Assembly (NCBI GenBank): GCA_031841125.1
Contig: CM063110.1
Coordinates: 31,883,214-31,947,213, forward strand
From: Acanthococcus lagerstroemiae
Taxonomy: Eukaryota; Arthropoda; Insecta; Hemiptera; Eriococcidae
DNA: 64,000 bases
Direction of reading: 5' to 3'
Below are positions 10,721 to 22,110 of this stretch, in pieces. The position numbers and the translations under genes are program-made. Position 1 is the stretch's first letter; the number at the start of each line of letters is the position of its first letter. Below the pieces are notes generated by a model that had not been told where the DNA came from, did no database searches, and saw only the letters and a list, made by a program, of their open reading frames with translations.

Positions 10721-13700
10721 CTAAACAGATAGAACAGAAATCGTTCAGAATAATTATCGATTGAAACGTTTATACCCGTGAAACAAGAGCCGATATCCAC
10801 ATTGAGCTCGACATTTTAATTTAGTAATTTCTATAATGTTTAAACAACAGCGTAAGAGATATTCACCTTTTTTTTCCTCGAAAGTTGAGAGCAAATTAGA
10901 AGAGGGGAATATCTCTTACACAGTTGTTTAAACATTATTTGATGTCATACTAGCCTAGAATTATCTTACTTTGAATCAATTATAAATAATTTTAACGGCA
11001 ATACCGCAGTCGAATCAATACGTTGACTACTTCCTCACTTTCAAAATTGAATATGTAATGAAAAAACTCATCAACGCCGAGTCCAATCAGAAATAGAAAA
11101 ATTAAATGACTCGATAGCAAAATCAAAGTCAGTACGGAAACTGATGTCGATTTTTTCGCTGGCATCTGAGTAGCCAAAGCCGATTCGTAGTCAGTGAGTT
11201 GATTTCCCGCACATAATTCTATATAGACTTTTTCATCGGTTAATGACTACGGAAAGACGGAACTTCGACGTCGTTAACGATATGACGATATCAGTTTTAA
11301 CTCGACTTTTATATCGACTTGACAAATTTGTCGTATCGGAAAAGTGACCGGTTTGATGTCGACAAAAGTATCGACTTTTGTATCGACTGTGTTTCACGAG
11401 TGTTTACATATTTATTCACAGTAAGTGCTAACCGTCACTTGACACCCTTTAGTGGTAACACTATCCGATGAGATATAAGGTACAGCGGGATCATCTACAG
11501 TATTCAGAGAAGAGGCTACAACCAACATGTTATTAATATTGAATGCTGGATTTTTCTTCCGCAGTTCATCTTCTATTGTGGCCAGATCAAACGACAAACT
11601 GTTTCCAACCTAAAAAAGTAAAGTTTTTCTTAGATAAAATACGTAACTCGGCGCCACTGTTGTTAAACCGTAACAAATGGAATCTCAAAGGAATGCGTAT
11701 TAGAAATGAACAAGGCAAGAACACCAAAGGAAGTGAATATCAGCGATTTTGACAGAACTTTACTGCCGGGTATGAAAGTACACGCTTGAGAACACTCATC
11801 TGAAAACAGGGCAACCAAATTAATACGAAATACAATACCTGACACTCGACATCCTTAGTCCTACTAGACAGTGTTCGATTTTGATGTTCCGCTTGTAATC
11901 TGACTTGAACACTCTATAAAGCAATTAATAAGAGAAAAGTAATTATGAAATTACATCATATAATTTGACACTCTATTAAAACTATTAATCAAGTTACCCA
12001 CAAATTTAAACTATGATTTCCATGTGATAAATACTTACACTATTATATGTGTCACTTCTGGCAATTTTCACATTTTGTTGGTCTGAAATAATAAATTTCA
12101 TCCGGAGATCATTTCTTTCATCTCCTGGAAGACTGGACTGCAATGTCTCAATTGCACGTTGAGCTGAGCCATTCGCAAGATTTCCACTATAGGGTTGTGA
12201 TAATTTTGGCACCATTGATTGTACAATCTACGTAAAGAACAGACGGGAAAGTATGAAAACATAAATTTACCAATTTTACAGAACACGTAATCCTAGAGAA
12301 CATAAGTGTTATCTCCTAAAGGAAATAGTGTTCCGAAAATAATACTAGCTGCAGTTCAAGCCAAGTTCAAACAAGAATGTTGACTGTACAACTGATTTTA
12401 GGTTCTTCAAGTCTCATTCGAGTCTTTCCCAAACCTAGTGAAGACGGTTCCAGACTTCCCGAAGATTTGCCAAAACTCGTTCAAGACTCTATTACACTCC
12501 TTAGGAACAGATTCTTCTAGACTTGTTGAAGACGGTTCAAGACTTCTCCAAACTTGTTTATAAATCTTCAGGACTCTTCCAGACTTTTTTAAAACTAGCT
12601 AAGATAACTGAAAATTTGATTAGGCTCCTTAAAATTGAGTTAAGCTTTCCTAGACTAGATTAACATTCCTTAAAACTCTTCCAAGCTTATTTAAGATATT
12701 AAATTCTTTAATAATGCAGACTTATTCAAATCTTTTTAAAACTCTTTGACAGTCGTTCAAGTCAGTTTCAGACATTTTGCCGACTTCAGAGTCATAAACT
12801 ACGAACGTTATTATTAATAGCGTTTTTTTACCCCCCCCCCCCCCACTGTGACATGAACTTTTATTTCATTTTCAACCGTTCACCCTTCAAGGAAATGATT
12901 CGGCAAATGCCGGAGAATTCGCACTCCGGTTATTAATGTAAGATGATAACTTTTGTGAACTAATTTCGAACAGGGCGGCGGCCATGGGTGGATACGAGTG
13001 ACAGCCCGTCCCCATAATTTTTCAGAGTTGGCAGATTATCTATTTCATATTCCAGAAGCTCAGTTAACAAATTAATTCTTTTTTTTTTTTTTTTTTTTCG
13101 ACAGTTGAATATTTTGAATTTTCTTGCTTTAATACTTTAATAGCTGGAAAACTTTTGATTCTCGACCATCAATAAATTTGCTTCGCTACACCTTGATTTC
13201 AAAGCCGCATTAAACGTCTTCATTTTCTATTGGATTTATCAAACTTCAACGGTATAGATACGAGGGAGGAAAGGGGGGAGGAGGCTCGACAGTTTTGAAT
13301 TTTTAGTCACGAGTGAAAATTTCTTCGGATTTTTTTTTTTAATTCCCCCTTACCGGAAATTGGTCTATACCTTGACTTACAATTAAGTGGTGTCGTGGGA
13401 TACACGACTTGTGGGTGGTAAAAATGGGAAGAGTACGACAAGTTCAACAAAAAATTTTTTTAAATTTTATATTAAGTGAGTGTTTTTTCATTTATTATTT
13501 ATTTTTAATTATTTTTTCTTAATTGTTTATGTTTAACACAGGAATGTTTTTCCCCTTTTATTATTCGTTTTTAATTTTTTTTCTTATTTTGTTTATTTAT
13601 TATTATTATTATTATATTTTACATGTATATATATATTTTTTCATTATTAGCATTATAATTATTATGATGATCATCAATTCTAAATTTACTCTTCCCGCTC

Positions 13701-14859
13701 CATCACTAAGCTATCGTCGTCTGTCGGAGAAGAATTCGTTTTAATAAAATAATAATAAAATACATAAATAAAATTATAGGTATGTAAGCGATGAGGTATC
13801 AATTTGTTCAATTTTGAATTTTCTCTTCCAATGCTCCATCACTGTGAACAGAAAAATAAATAACGTTTCCAACGATTTTTTTACTTCGAACAACAAACCT
13901 GAAAGTCTTTGTTCGATTTTTCTTCATGTTCTTTTTCGTTGTCTATTATCACTAAATCATCAAAATCACTTTCGTCACTGACTGAAATAACTGTATCATC
14001 ATCACTAAAATTGGTTTCCTGCTGAAGAAAATGTGAACCAATATTACGCTAAATTAGACGAGTAATATTATGATACAATCTATGAGACTAAATTGGTTTC
14101 CTGCTGAAGAAAATGTGAACCAATATTACGCTAAATTAGACGAGTAATATTATGATACAATCTATGAGACTACAATGATACAAAATGTTGTACCAATACA
14201 CGATCACTATAAATATAAACTAAATTCATCAATTCTATCAATGCAAATAATGGCAAATACAAAAATGACTGTGCAGCCAACTCGTTCATGGATTGAATCA
14301 GTTCGTAATTTACTTGCAGCTCGAAATAATTAATCATTCTCTGAGAAACGAAAAACAACATACATCTGTTACCTCCTGGCATTGAATTTCATTCGTTTCG
14401 ATTGATGAAAGACGTTTTATTTCATTCGCTACAAATTCCAGTAAACGTGTTTGCGTCTTATGAACATCTCTTACAAAGGCATCAAATTTATCTAGTCTCG
14501 CATAGCATACGATGCAAATAGATGTGGGTAGCACGTCATTTTTATTCACCTAGAATTGTAAGACGAAATGAACATCACTTTTGAAAAAAGAAAAAAAAAG
14601 AAAATTCTACATTTTGGTGGCAGTGTATGAAGTTTCTTCGGCAAAATTCAACCAAGAAGCCGATCAAAAGTCAAGTTTGAAAGTACTGCACTATCAAACT
14701 TGTATTACACACTGGGTACTATTCCATACTTACTACAATATGCAACCTGTTGGTGATTTTCTCGCTAACAGCATTTCCAATTCCAAATTCGTCAAAAATT
14801 CCAAACATGTCGGTACTTTTTTCACAGCATAGACGACATATTGAATCTAATACATTCAT
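10445..14859 (-). CDS. ZAD zinc-finger protein with a homeodomain-like C-terminal domain (spliced, 7 exons)
   Basis: The joined model has exons 14859-14734, 14549-14373, 14021-13899, 12227-12039, 11913-11839, 11609-11433 and 10720-10445, about 380 residues. Every junction is GT-AG and phase 0. The ATG at 14859 has an in-frame TAA 15 bases upstream. Residues 1-85 form a zinc-finger-associated domain (ZAD) with zinc ligands C8, C11, C54 and C57. ZADs usually mediate dimerisation of insect nuclear proteins, generally ahead of C2H2 fingers. None are visible here; the C-terminus is instead a basic helix-turn-helix-like block (WSPEQKKFMRQYF ... GTQIRQYFSNRRHRL). The middle is acidic and otherwise unrecognised. 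A DNA-binding regulator or domesticated transposon protein is inferred. The fit of the middle exons rests on splice sites and phase only. Confidence 0.68.
10833..10938. mobile_element. Short hairpin element (about 106 bp)
   Basis: ATAATGTTTAAACAAC...GTAAGAGATATTC on the left is mirrored on the right (GAATATCTCTTAC...GTTGTTTAAACATTAT), leaving a loop of about 40 bases. It lies in the intron before the last ZAD-gene exon. A MITE or solo foldback; no target duplication assigned. Confidence 0.7.
10992..11246 (-). CDS. Candidate alternative terminal exon encoding a membrane anchor
   Basis: A pyrimidine-rich acceptor (CCGTCTTTCCGTAG) opens an 84-codon frame ending in TAA at 10992. The peptide starts SLTDEKVYIELCAGNQ and contains a strongly hydrophobic stretch (LTLILLSSHLIFLFLIGLG, about residues 41-60) followed by an acidic then basic tail. 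It lies between exons 6 and 7 of the ZAD gene, on the same strand and in the same phase 0, so it could replace the homeodomain-like exon as an alternative 3' end. An unrelated small gene or a transposon-derived frame are alternatives. The family is not recognised. Confidence 0.35.
   Translation of the reverse strand, partial: SLTDEKVYIELCAGNQLTDYESALATQMPAKKSTSVSVLTLILLSSHLIFLFLIGLGVDEFFHYIFNFESEEVVNVLIRLRYCR
11255..11400. repeat. Dispersed repeat rich in TCGACTTTT/TATCGAC
   Basis: Shares an ordered series of words (TCGACTTTT, AAAAGTNAC, GTCGACAA, TTTTGTATCG) with 24950-25115. The two are diverged copies of one element. This copy sits next to the acceptor of the candidate membrane exon. Confidence 0.6.
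11433..11609 (-). CDS. ZAD gene exon 6: linker
   Basis: Starts after TTTTTTAG and encodes VGNSLSFDLATIEDEL ... VTTKGCQVT. The donor is ambiguous: ACG|GTTAGC (end 11433) or CAA|GTGACG (end 11439). Both keep phase 0, so the protein differs only by two residues. No domain recognised. Confidence 0.55.
11839..11913 (-). CDS. ZAD gene exon 5: 25-codon microexon
   Basis: SVQVRLQAEHQNRTLSSR followed by TKDVECQ, between a CTTTATAG acceptor and a GTATTG donor, phase 0. Charged and helical in character; no domain named. Confidence 0.5.
12039..12227 (-). CDS. ZAD gene exon 4: linker of unknown fold
   Basis: 63 residues (IVQSMVPKLSQPYSG ... RSDTYNS), acceptor TTTACGTAG and strong GTAAGT donor, phase 0. 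Ser/Gln/Asn-rich with no recognised domain. Placed in this gene by strand, phase and spacing. Confidence 0.55.
12380..12800. repeat. Degenerate minisatellite built on (T)CAAGACT-CTTCCAGACTTG
   Basis: Roughly 400 bp of loosely repeated words such as AAGACT, CCAGACTT and AAACTC, about 10-20 bp apart. Similar text occurs at 31690-31880 and 43310-43870, so it is a dispersed low-complexity family. Confidence 0.55.
12845..13898. other. Intron content: homopolymers and AT-rich DNA
   Basis: Intron between acidic exon 3 and exon 4. It contains 14 C at 12831-12844, a T-run near 13078-13098 and AT-only stretches around 13480-13660. No missed exon was recognised. Confidence 0.4.
13899..14021 (-). CDS. 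ZAD gene exon 3: acidic linker
   Basis: 41 residues rich in Asp, Glu and Ser (SDDDTVISVSDESDFDD), bounded by a TTTCTTCAG acceptor and a GTTTGT donor, phase 0 at both ends. A typical disordered acidic linker after a ZAD. Its acceptor is duplicated 82 bp upstream; use of the outer copy would reach a TAG after eight codons. Confidence 0.65.
14009..14172. repeat. 82-bp tandem duplication across a splice acceptor
   Basis: Two near-identical 82-bp units begin at about 14009 and 14091 (TTGGTTTCCTGCTGAAG recurs at 14011 and 14093). Each unit holds a copy of the exon 3 acceptor and the first bases of exon 3. Confidence 0.9.
14373..14549 (-). CDS. ZAD gene exon 2: second zinc pair and long helix
   Basis: Starts after an AATTCTAG acceptor and encodes 59 residues. 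LPTSICIVCYARLDKF carries the second CxxC and is followed by the long C-terminal ZAD helix (DAFVRDVHKTQTRLLEFV). It ends at CAGGAG with a GTAACA donor. Intron 1 is 184 bp. Confidence 0.75.
14734..14859 (-). CDS. ZAD gene exon 1: start codon and first zinc pair
   Basis: Encodes 42 residues beginning MNVLDSICRLCCEKSTDMF. CRLC is the first CxxC of the ZAD fold, followed by the usual short hydrophobic IFDEF turn and a predicted helix. It ends with GTA at 14734 and a strong GTAAGT donor. The in-frame TAA at 14877-14875 supports this start. Confidence 0.75.
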
Positions 14860-16116
14860 TTCCGAAAGAATGCATTAACGTCGACGATATTTGCGATAGT
14901 AAGCTGGAAATACAGAAAAGCAAAATGTTAGCTCAGTCTGAAATCAAAAAGAAATATTCCTACGAACTTTCTTGGCCCACGATAAAGATGATTTACCCAT
15001 TCATAATTTCCTTATCAGTAATATTAACACGGCTAGGATTAATTATCGGTGCCAAATAAAGATTCATACCTACTAACCAGAATCTGCCTAATGCCAGTAG
15101 AAGTACATATTACGACGCGTAGTCCTTTCAAGTCTGCATTTATGTACTGGTTGACAATCAAATTAATTAAAATTCAATACATACTTACGTATCTAATTAT
15201 ACTGAGATCTGAACAAAATGAAAATGAGAACAACCAGTAATTAGACTTAAAGTTTGACTACAGGTTGGAACCAGGTTAGAACATGTTCATATTGAATTCA
15301 GATATAATAATTCATATGAAAAAATTAAATACCAATTACACGTGTCATGGAGTTATGAATAACAAGCAACTTGATAAATGAAGGAAAATGCAAAGAAAAT
15401 GAAAAGAAGTAAGCAACTTTAACGATACTAAAAATTATGCTTTCTAGTAGACGATGATGGCTTGTGAAGGGAAGATAATGCTTGACGCGAACGTACGGGT
15501 GATAAGAATTTAAGAATCAAGATTGACAACAAAGCTTGAAGCCATAAAGTTTTATCACGTGTCCGGCTCTGCGGTCTGCGCGCTCTGCCCAGCTGCAGTG
15601 CTGCACCCCTACCTACCTTCCCCTAACCGACTAAGCTGGCTGTAGCAGCGGCATGGCACCTTAGCTGCGGTGCTGCAAGTCTGCGACATGATGGGCACTT
15701 TTACTGTAGAGAATCATCTCTTGAGTTCTAGAAGTCGCTCAAACGTCTAAATTAACATTATATTCCGAACATCCTGGGCGGTTGAGAAAAAATTTTCTTT
15801 TAAAAATGCCAAGACTTCACGTATTTTTTCATAAGAAAGGAGTGGTGGGAGGGTAATCGAGGTACCATCTGTTAAATACATAATATAATCCCATTATAAG
15901 CTGAACTATTCAGGAATTTATTTCCACTCGAATCTCGAATGGAACAATAATTCATCAAGTAAAAAATGAATAAATATATAAATAAAACTATTAAGTGTAG
16001 TATAAATGATGATACTCCAGTGGTCATCTGTCATCTCTAATTATCTGTAGGTAATATGGAAATTATTAACAACATAGAATAAGATTTTCTGAATACTCAA
16101 CATTTTATCTCGAGAC
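14860..16116. other. Upstream region of the ZAD gene, non-coding
   Basis: Expected to hold the minus-strand promoter and 5' UTR, but no core motif was identified. A GC-rich patch at 15560-15690 with repeated CTGC/GCAG words is unlike its surroundings and may be a small repeat or CpG-type promoter element. Confidence 0.3.
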
Positions 16117-16268
16117 CAGTGCCGGATCCAGGATTACACTTTTGGGGGTTAGGGTAAATGTTGGAGAAAAAAAAGACTAAAATGAGTGGAAAAGCGAGTA
16201 AAAAAATTTTGTTGGGGGGGGGGGGCTATAGCCCCTTTAGCCCCCCCCCCCCACTGGATCCGCCACTG
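16117..16268. mobile_element. hAT-like MITE, 152 bp
   Basis: Ends CAGTGCCGGATCCAG and CTGGATCCGCCACTG form inverted repeats. CTCGAGAC (16109-16116) and CTCGAGAA (16269-16276) flank it, 7 of 8 matching, as expected of hAT target duplications. Inside are opposed G12 and C12 tracts flanking CTATAGCCCCTTTAG. Confidence 0.85.
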
Positions 16269-16566
16269 CTCGAGAATACTCTCAAATCGCAAGTCTTTGA
16301 TACGTAATACAAACGAAAAATACTGGAACATTTTTATCGTTGCCCTAACGTGGGGTGTTTAACTAAGTTTAACACGAGTGGCCCCATATTGGTGGTACAT
16401 TAGTGCGATGGCCATAACATATAACATGAGATCAAGAGTTGTATGGAACGGACACGTCAACATATTATTATTTTCACATTTTCAGAAATAAGTTGAAAAC
16501 AATGGTGTCTAAACTCTCAGTTTCAATGGATGATTGATGACTTCTTAACTCTGTATGTTAGATAAA
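16269..16566. other. Non-coding spacer
   Basis: Nothing assignable seen. Confidence 0.35.
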
Positions 16567-16820
16567 TGGACGCTATTCAGCAAGAAGGAACCAACTAATA
16601 TTTGTAAACAAAATGAGTTATAATAGTATCGTTGGAAAGAGCGTAAAAAGTAGAATTTTTCAAAATTGGGCCCCCCAATTCAAAAATGTGTACTTACGTT
16701 GAAAAAAGCTTATCAGTAAACGCTGTCTAATATAGTTTCTACATGACTCTTGGACATCGAATCACGTGTTCTCAAAAAGTGGATTTTGCTAGTTGGTTCC
16801 CTCTCGCTGAACAGCGTCCA
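16567..16820 (+). mobile_element. MITE family B, copy 1 (254 bp)
   Basis: Terminal inverted repeats TGGACGCTATTCAGC and GCTGAACAGCGTCCA, continuing with AGGAACCAAC against GTTGGTTCC. A second copy in the opposite orientation lies at 32509-32741 and shares internal words such as AAAATTCTAC and CTGATAAGC (or their complements). No coding capacity. Confidence 0.8.
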
Positions 16821-18525
16821 AATGGGCACATATGAGTTGGAGCTTATTTTATACTTTTCCAACTCTGTGATTCAGGAATGAGAGTTACAAGTTACTGCAA
16901 CTCTTTTCAATTTTTATTTTACAAATTTTAGCTCATCTTATTAAAAATTTTGAGAAGAATTGGTAAGTAATTCATCTTCAACAATTTTCTAACAGATGTG
17001 TTAGCAAGATAGTCAGTCAGTCCATGTACAAAAATAGGTATTATGATGTACTTTTGTATCATTAATATTATAATGTGTCAAGTAGTCCGACTTTTATTTT
17101 TATTCGCGTTTGAACACTCTTGTAGATGCGCTAGTGTTGTGGACGAAAAGATGATCAGGGGGGTATGTTTACCACAAAAACATGTACAAGTAAAATGAGG
17201 TGTAGTATCTTCAGTATTGCTTTTTATGGAAAACTGAAGAGAACTAAAGTGTTAGCCCTTATCATTTCCTTTCAGATGAGCGCAACTTCAGTTTTTTTTG
17301 CAGAACATTTTTGTCACTGATCATCTTTTCATTTAAGTACACCAATCAGCGTGCCGCATTTCATTAGGCCACTAGAGAGTGACTCTTTAGCGTCCAGACG
17401 CGAATAGCCGTGTATATTTTGCCATACCTAAAGGAACTCAAGCAGCTTTGATCAAATTTGTAATAGTTTATCTTTAATGAAACGTACATTTTTAATAAAA
17501 TAAAATATTCATAGCTTTTCATGTTATATTCTCAGATGACATGACTGATTAAAATGCTTGGCCAAAATTATAGTTAGCTCAGAATATATTCATTGGTAGC
17601 ATTCTTCCCTTAAGAAAGAAGGAAAAAAAAAATAGACAACTTGATAGTCGTCATTCATACACTGCGAGACCTGTCATTAAAGCGGAATATTTTGTCACTG
17701 AAATGTGTTTCAGAACAATAGACTAAATATACGTGTACACTCACTGCATCATCTTAGGTACATAATATATTTTCTAATAGGCTTATTCCCACTGTAGACA
17801 GTTTTCTTTCTCTCATTTAAATTGTTGGTATATTATATGTTATTCTGCGTTGGTTACGTTTCCTATTTGCATTTTGGCTGGTAGGTATAGATGAAAGCAT
17901 AAAAACTGTGCTACCTAACTGTGGAACAGACGTGCCTAACAGCCTGCTGGTGAATTCTTACATATATATTCATTCGGATGTGCTGTATAGGCACATTTTC
18001 ATACACTATGTCAACAATGATGTAGATATATTTTCAGCACGTATTCTTGTGTACCTACTTCAAATTGATGGTAATATATCAGGGCGATTTCTGAGTCTTC
18101 TCTCGACCCAAGAGTCCACCTGCATTTCTCGCGGTCCGTGCCTATTTTATATTTCTAAGAATTCAGTTTCTCATAGACTAGTCAAGAGCCAATCCACGGT
18201 CAAATTAGCTGCAGAAAAGCAGAGGTTATTTTCAATGATAGGTATGTAGCTTATTATGAATAAGGAATTAATCTTTCCTATACCTGTGGTCCTGAACAAT
18301 GCCCTAAGGAATAACTAATACAAACAATTCTAAAAATCTGGCTATGAAATCACAGAATGGCCATTTGTGAGGAGGGGAAAGAAAGACTTACAAGTTATCT
18401 GATCTTACTCGCATCCATGCCCTTCGTAGAGTGTTTTTGAAGAACTGTTCATCATTTACAAAACTCACTTCCAGTATAATAACAATTGATAAATGCCTAA
18501 CCAACACCATGTTATACCTATATTG
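16821..18525. other. Non-coding, AT-rich
   Basis: No exon or transposon protein recognised. The 113-residue ORF at 17908 has no start context, splice support or recognisable motif. Confidence 0.35.
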
Positions 18526-18640
18526 GTGTAGTGGGACGTATGGCGATGCACGCATGCCAAAGTGGCCCCTGAGACACTGCACCCCCGGCACCGGAAACTA
18601 CTATTTCGGGTATCGCATCAGTGCCGAGGGGAATGTTATA
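18526..18640 (+). repeat. Repeat family A, copy 1
   Basis: Contains GGGACGTATGGCGATGCACG, CATGCCAAAGTGGCCCC and the CACCCCCGG...GGAAACTA core shared with five other places in the window. See the copies at 36504, 37236, 38568, 50748 and 52248. Confidence 0.8.
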
Positions 18641-21600
18641 CCTATATTATGCTTAAAAAACATTTTTGTCACTAAGGTAGTACATCGATGTTTATGGCTA
18701 TACGCACAATAATAAGAATCATGTACCCGCTGAATACCATCACGTGTTTAGGAATTGTAGGATAATAACAATGTTGGAGAAATATTTCGTTCGACAATAA
18801 TTTTATCAGTTTCTTTTCGATAGCGTTACTAATTTTACGGTATTTTATAGGCAGTACGTTAATCTACCGAGAGTGATTACTACTAACGAGCGACTCTCTC
18901 AATAGAGTTCTGTAGAGATGAGACTAAATCGTGTACCTAACAAATGTACGCCATGAGTAGGCGCGTGACTGAAGTATTAAATAGAAATCTCTTATTAACA
19001 GATTCACTCAAATAACCTCAGGGCCGGATTAAGGCTTCTGGGGCCCCTAGGCCCGTAAGTGTACCCGGCCCTTCGTCCATGTCCACATTTATTAGGAAAA
19101 TCGTTTACATGTTGCTCGTAATCCGGGTCTGGTCGAAAGGCTCTGAAACTCCGAAAGATTAAAAATATAAAAAGTGGGCGCTATTACTTATATGTATCTT
19201 TTTGCCCTATCAAATCCAAACTTACGATTTTTCGGCTCACACTATCGAATACATATAAAGTCACATTCAATTTCGAGACGACCCAGTGTAGAGTTGAGGC
19301 AAATAATGGGCAGCGGATATTTTTATTTTTGCAGATTTTTATTTTTTAATACAGTGTGTTGAACTAATATAAATTTTTTTCAATTAAAAAAAAAAAGGGG
19401 TACAAAAAAAACACAAAAACAGAGGGCTCTTGTTTGGTTTGGGCTTAGTGGGCTGATATAATCCATTTGGATTCAACATGTCCTCTATTCATAGGCGTAA
19501 ATAGGCTTAAGGTCTAGCTCCCAAATTTGCCCCCCCTCCAAAAAAAAAGAAGAAGAAGAAAACGTATAGAAGCAAAAGAATTTTTAGCATTATTTTAATA
19601 TTTGTACTTGTCAGCGCTGCTTTCCTCCTCCACTGAAGGTCGACTATTATGCCTCTGTTCCATACTGACATCAGCCAAGCATTATAAAGGGAGAAGGTCA
19701 GGAAGGGGTTGTAAGTTTAGATTATTTAGAGGTATTCTTATAAGTAAATAACGAGTTGTTGGTGTGGTAGCTTTGCAGGCACAAGCGTATAATAAGAAAA
19801 TAGAAATAATGTGACTACGCGTCCCCCTACCTCGAGTCTTCTATCATAATTTCATTGGATTTACATCGATTTTCAAATGCAGTTGCTGCCAACGGTTACC
19901 ACGATACAATTATTCGTTAACAAGAATTCATTCAGCGAAATATTGAGTATATCAACCTATAAGTATTACCATACCCTTCGTGTACACTGACTGAAAACAT
20001 TGCGTAGAGGTTCATGTGATTAAAAAATAAGATGAAAATGTAAACTGGAAGTGGTAACAGGAAAGAACATATTTAATGACGTACCATCATATGCACCGAA
20101 GTTAGATTAATTAATATTATTAGACGACTGTCTAAGGTTAATAGACGCGTTTGCCAGGTCTATAATTGTATCACTTTGAATACCGTATATTAGAATACTG
20201 GGTTTATGTGTCTACCAACAGACGAAAAATTATGTAGCCAGTCTATCATTACCTATTTGATGAACGTCCTCACGAGAGAAGAAGTTTACCGAGCAGATAA
20301 CATTAACATAACATGCAGTGTTTGGTGTAAAAATATTTAGCATTTTTATGCGTCTGTGTAGTAATAACGAAAAATTTCTTATTTCGTCACAAACCAGTTT
20401 TTTGTTTCTGATGCCAGATTCAATTCATGAAACTCCGTTTTAATAACCCGGATGATCGCATGTATGATTGGCGGGAAACGTTGCGTGTGTGACATAATAG
20501 TGATCAAAATTCTCATCAAACGTGAAGCGCTTGATCTTAACGGCTTTAAAAGTGGAAACTAAAAAAATACAATTAAAGGAAACGATGAAAGTACTAACCC
20601 GGTAACTTGGTGACCCAAGCCTAGGAATATTAAAAGTAAGACTCATTGTCTCAAGGTGTTTTTTTTTCTTGAGAAAACGGTGTAATGATTCGTGATATTT
20701 ATTTTACATTGAAAACAGTTTGAAACAGGGTTATGATATTATAGGCGTCTTCGTTTTGTGATTGTGAATGTAAATGGGAGAGATATAGTTGGATTATCGG
20801 TATCAAACTATGCGTAGGACGTTTTACGGTATGTACATTATATAGTATATGTATAGGTACCTATACTGAACCTACATCTGCACTTACATTTCAAAATCTG
20901 ATGGGGCTCCACCCGAAGTAGGGAATGATTCGCTTCGGTACATTCAACTCCATTTGTTTGCAAGAATAGTGAGATTCTCTGTTTTGACATCTTAGTGATT
21001 AAACTCTACCAATTAAATTATAGCACAATACATTCGTAGCAGCCAGGGCAGGTATCGCGTAATTTCCTTGCACCTGAGTCTTGAGAAAAATTGCCTAATC
21101 GTTTAATCTTTTTTGGATCGTCTCTGACCTTTTTAGAGGCTTCTGCCGGAATTATAGGTACAATTTTTTGCTTATACGATCGTTCTACGTTCGACCTTTC
21201 TTTCTTCAGGGACCCTGGCAACAATCATGTGATCCCCCTCCCCCCACAAGGGACTACGAGTTAAAGCAAATCGTCTCATTTTTTAAGGTCCCTGCTAGAA
21301 TTATATGATTTTTTTTTTGCATACAAGTCTCCGCAAAATCATCCAACTCTAACTTTTTTTTGGCTGGGAGTCTCCGAGGCTATAAGGCTATAAAAATTCT
21401 CGACTTGAATTAAAAAAAAAAAAAAATCTTAACTTGAATGTGGTGTGTCCCTTAGAACCTTGTGAATTGAGCCTTTTACATTGAATCCATTACTGAAAAT
21501 AAAGAGCCTTTTCTTTTGCTTGTTGCCCTCGATTGGGGTATTCTACTAGGAAAAAAAACTGCCGGCTCAAGGGAGGATGCCTTCCATTTGCTCTACTCCC

Positions 21601-22110
21601 CTCATTCCAAGAGAATGGTCAGTTATGTTGCTTTATCAGGCGCATAGTATACATAAGGTTGCAGATCACTAGAATACTTATGCCTAACTACTTTTGTGAG
21701 GCCTTTACAAGTTGAAGTTGATGATTAATCTCTGTAATTCGAATTCATCTCCGATTTATGGTGTGCATACACTTAATGATTATGAGTATATACGTACCTA
21801 TTGCTATTGGGACACGTCAGCAAAGTGGCTGACATCTGGTGAACAAATGCAGAAGCTACTGAAACGTGACAGAAACGGGATGAAATACATAGCGCGCCAT
21901 CTACTTTACAAAAATTGGTGGCCAAAAGTGTAAGTACACAAAACGGATGAAATACACTAGCGCTCCATCGCCGTGACGCGACCAAATACAGGGGTGTTCC
22001 GAGAGTGGACGATTAAACTTCGCCTGGTTATACACCAGACTAAGTACATCGATGTTATAAGGGTTGCATCGCTCCGCAACGTAAGGGCGCTGCGGTGTTG
22101 AAAAATAATT
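18641..22110. other. Non-coding stretch with remnants
   Basis: CAGGGCCGGATTAAGG at 19019 looks like an hAT-type terminus without a visible partner. A 68-codon minus-strand frame at 20646-20440 (MSLTFNIPRLGSPSYR) starts at a true ATG but no family is recognised. A C-run and A-rich patches lie near 19530-19560. Confidence 0.35.

Noticed and set aside
20440..20646. ATG-started 68-codon minus-strand frame with an internal GT...AG pair
   Set aside because: No family recognised and no neighbouring exon found; kept as a note only.
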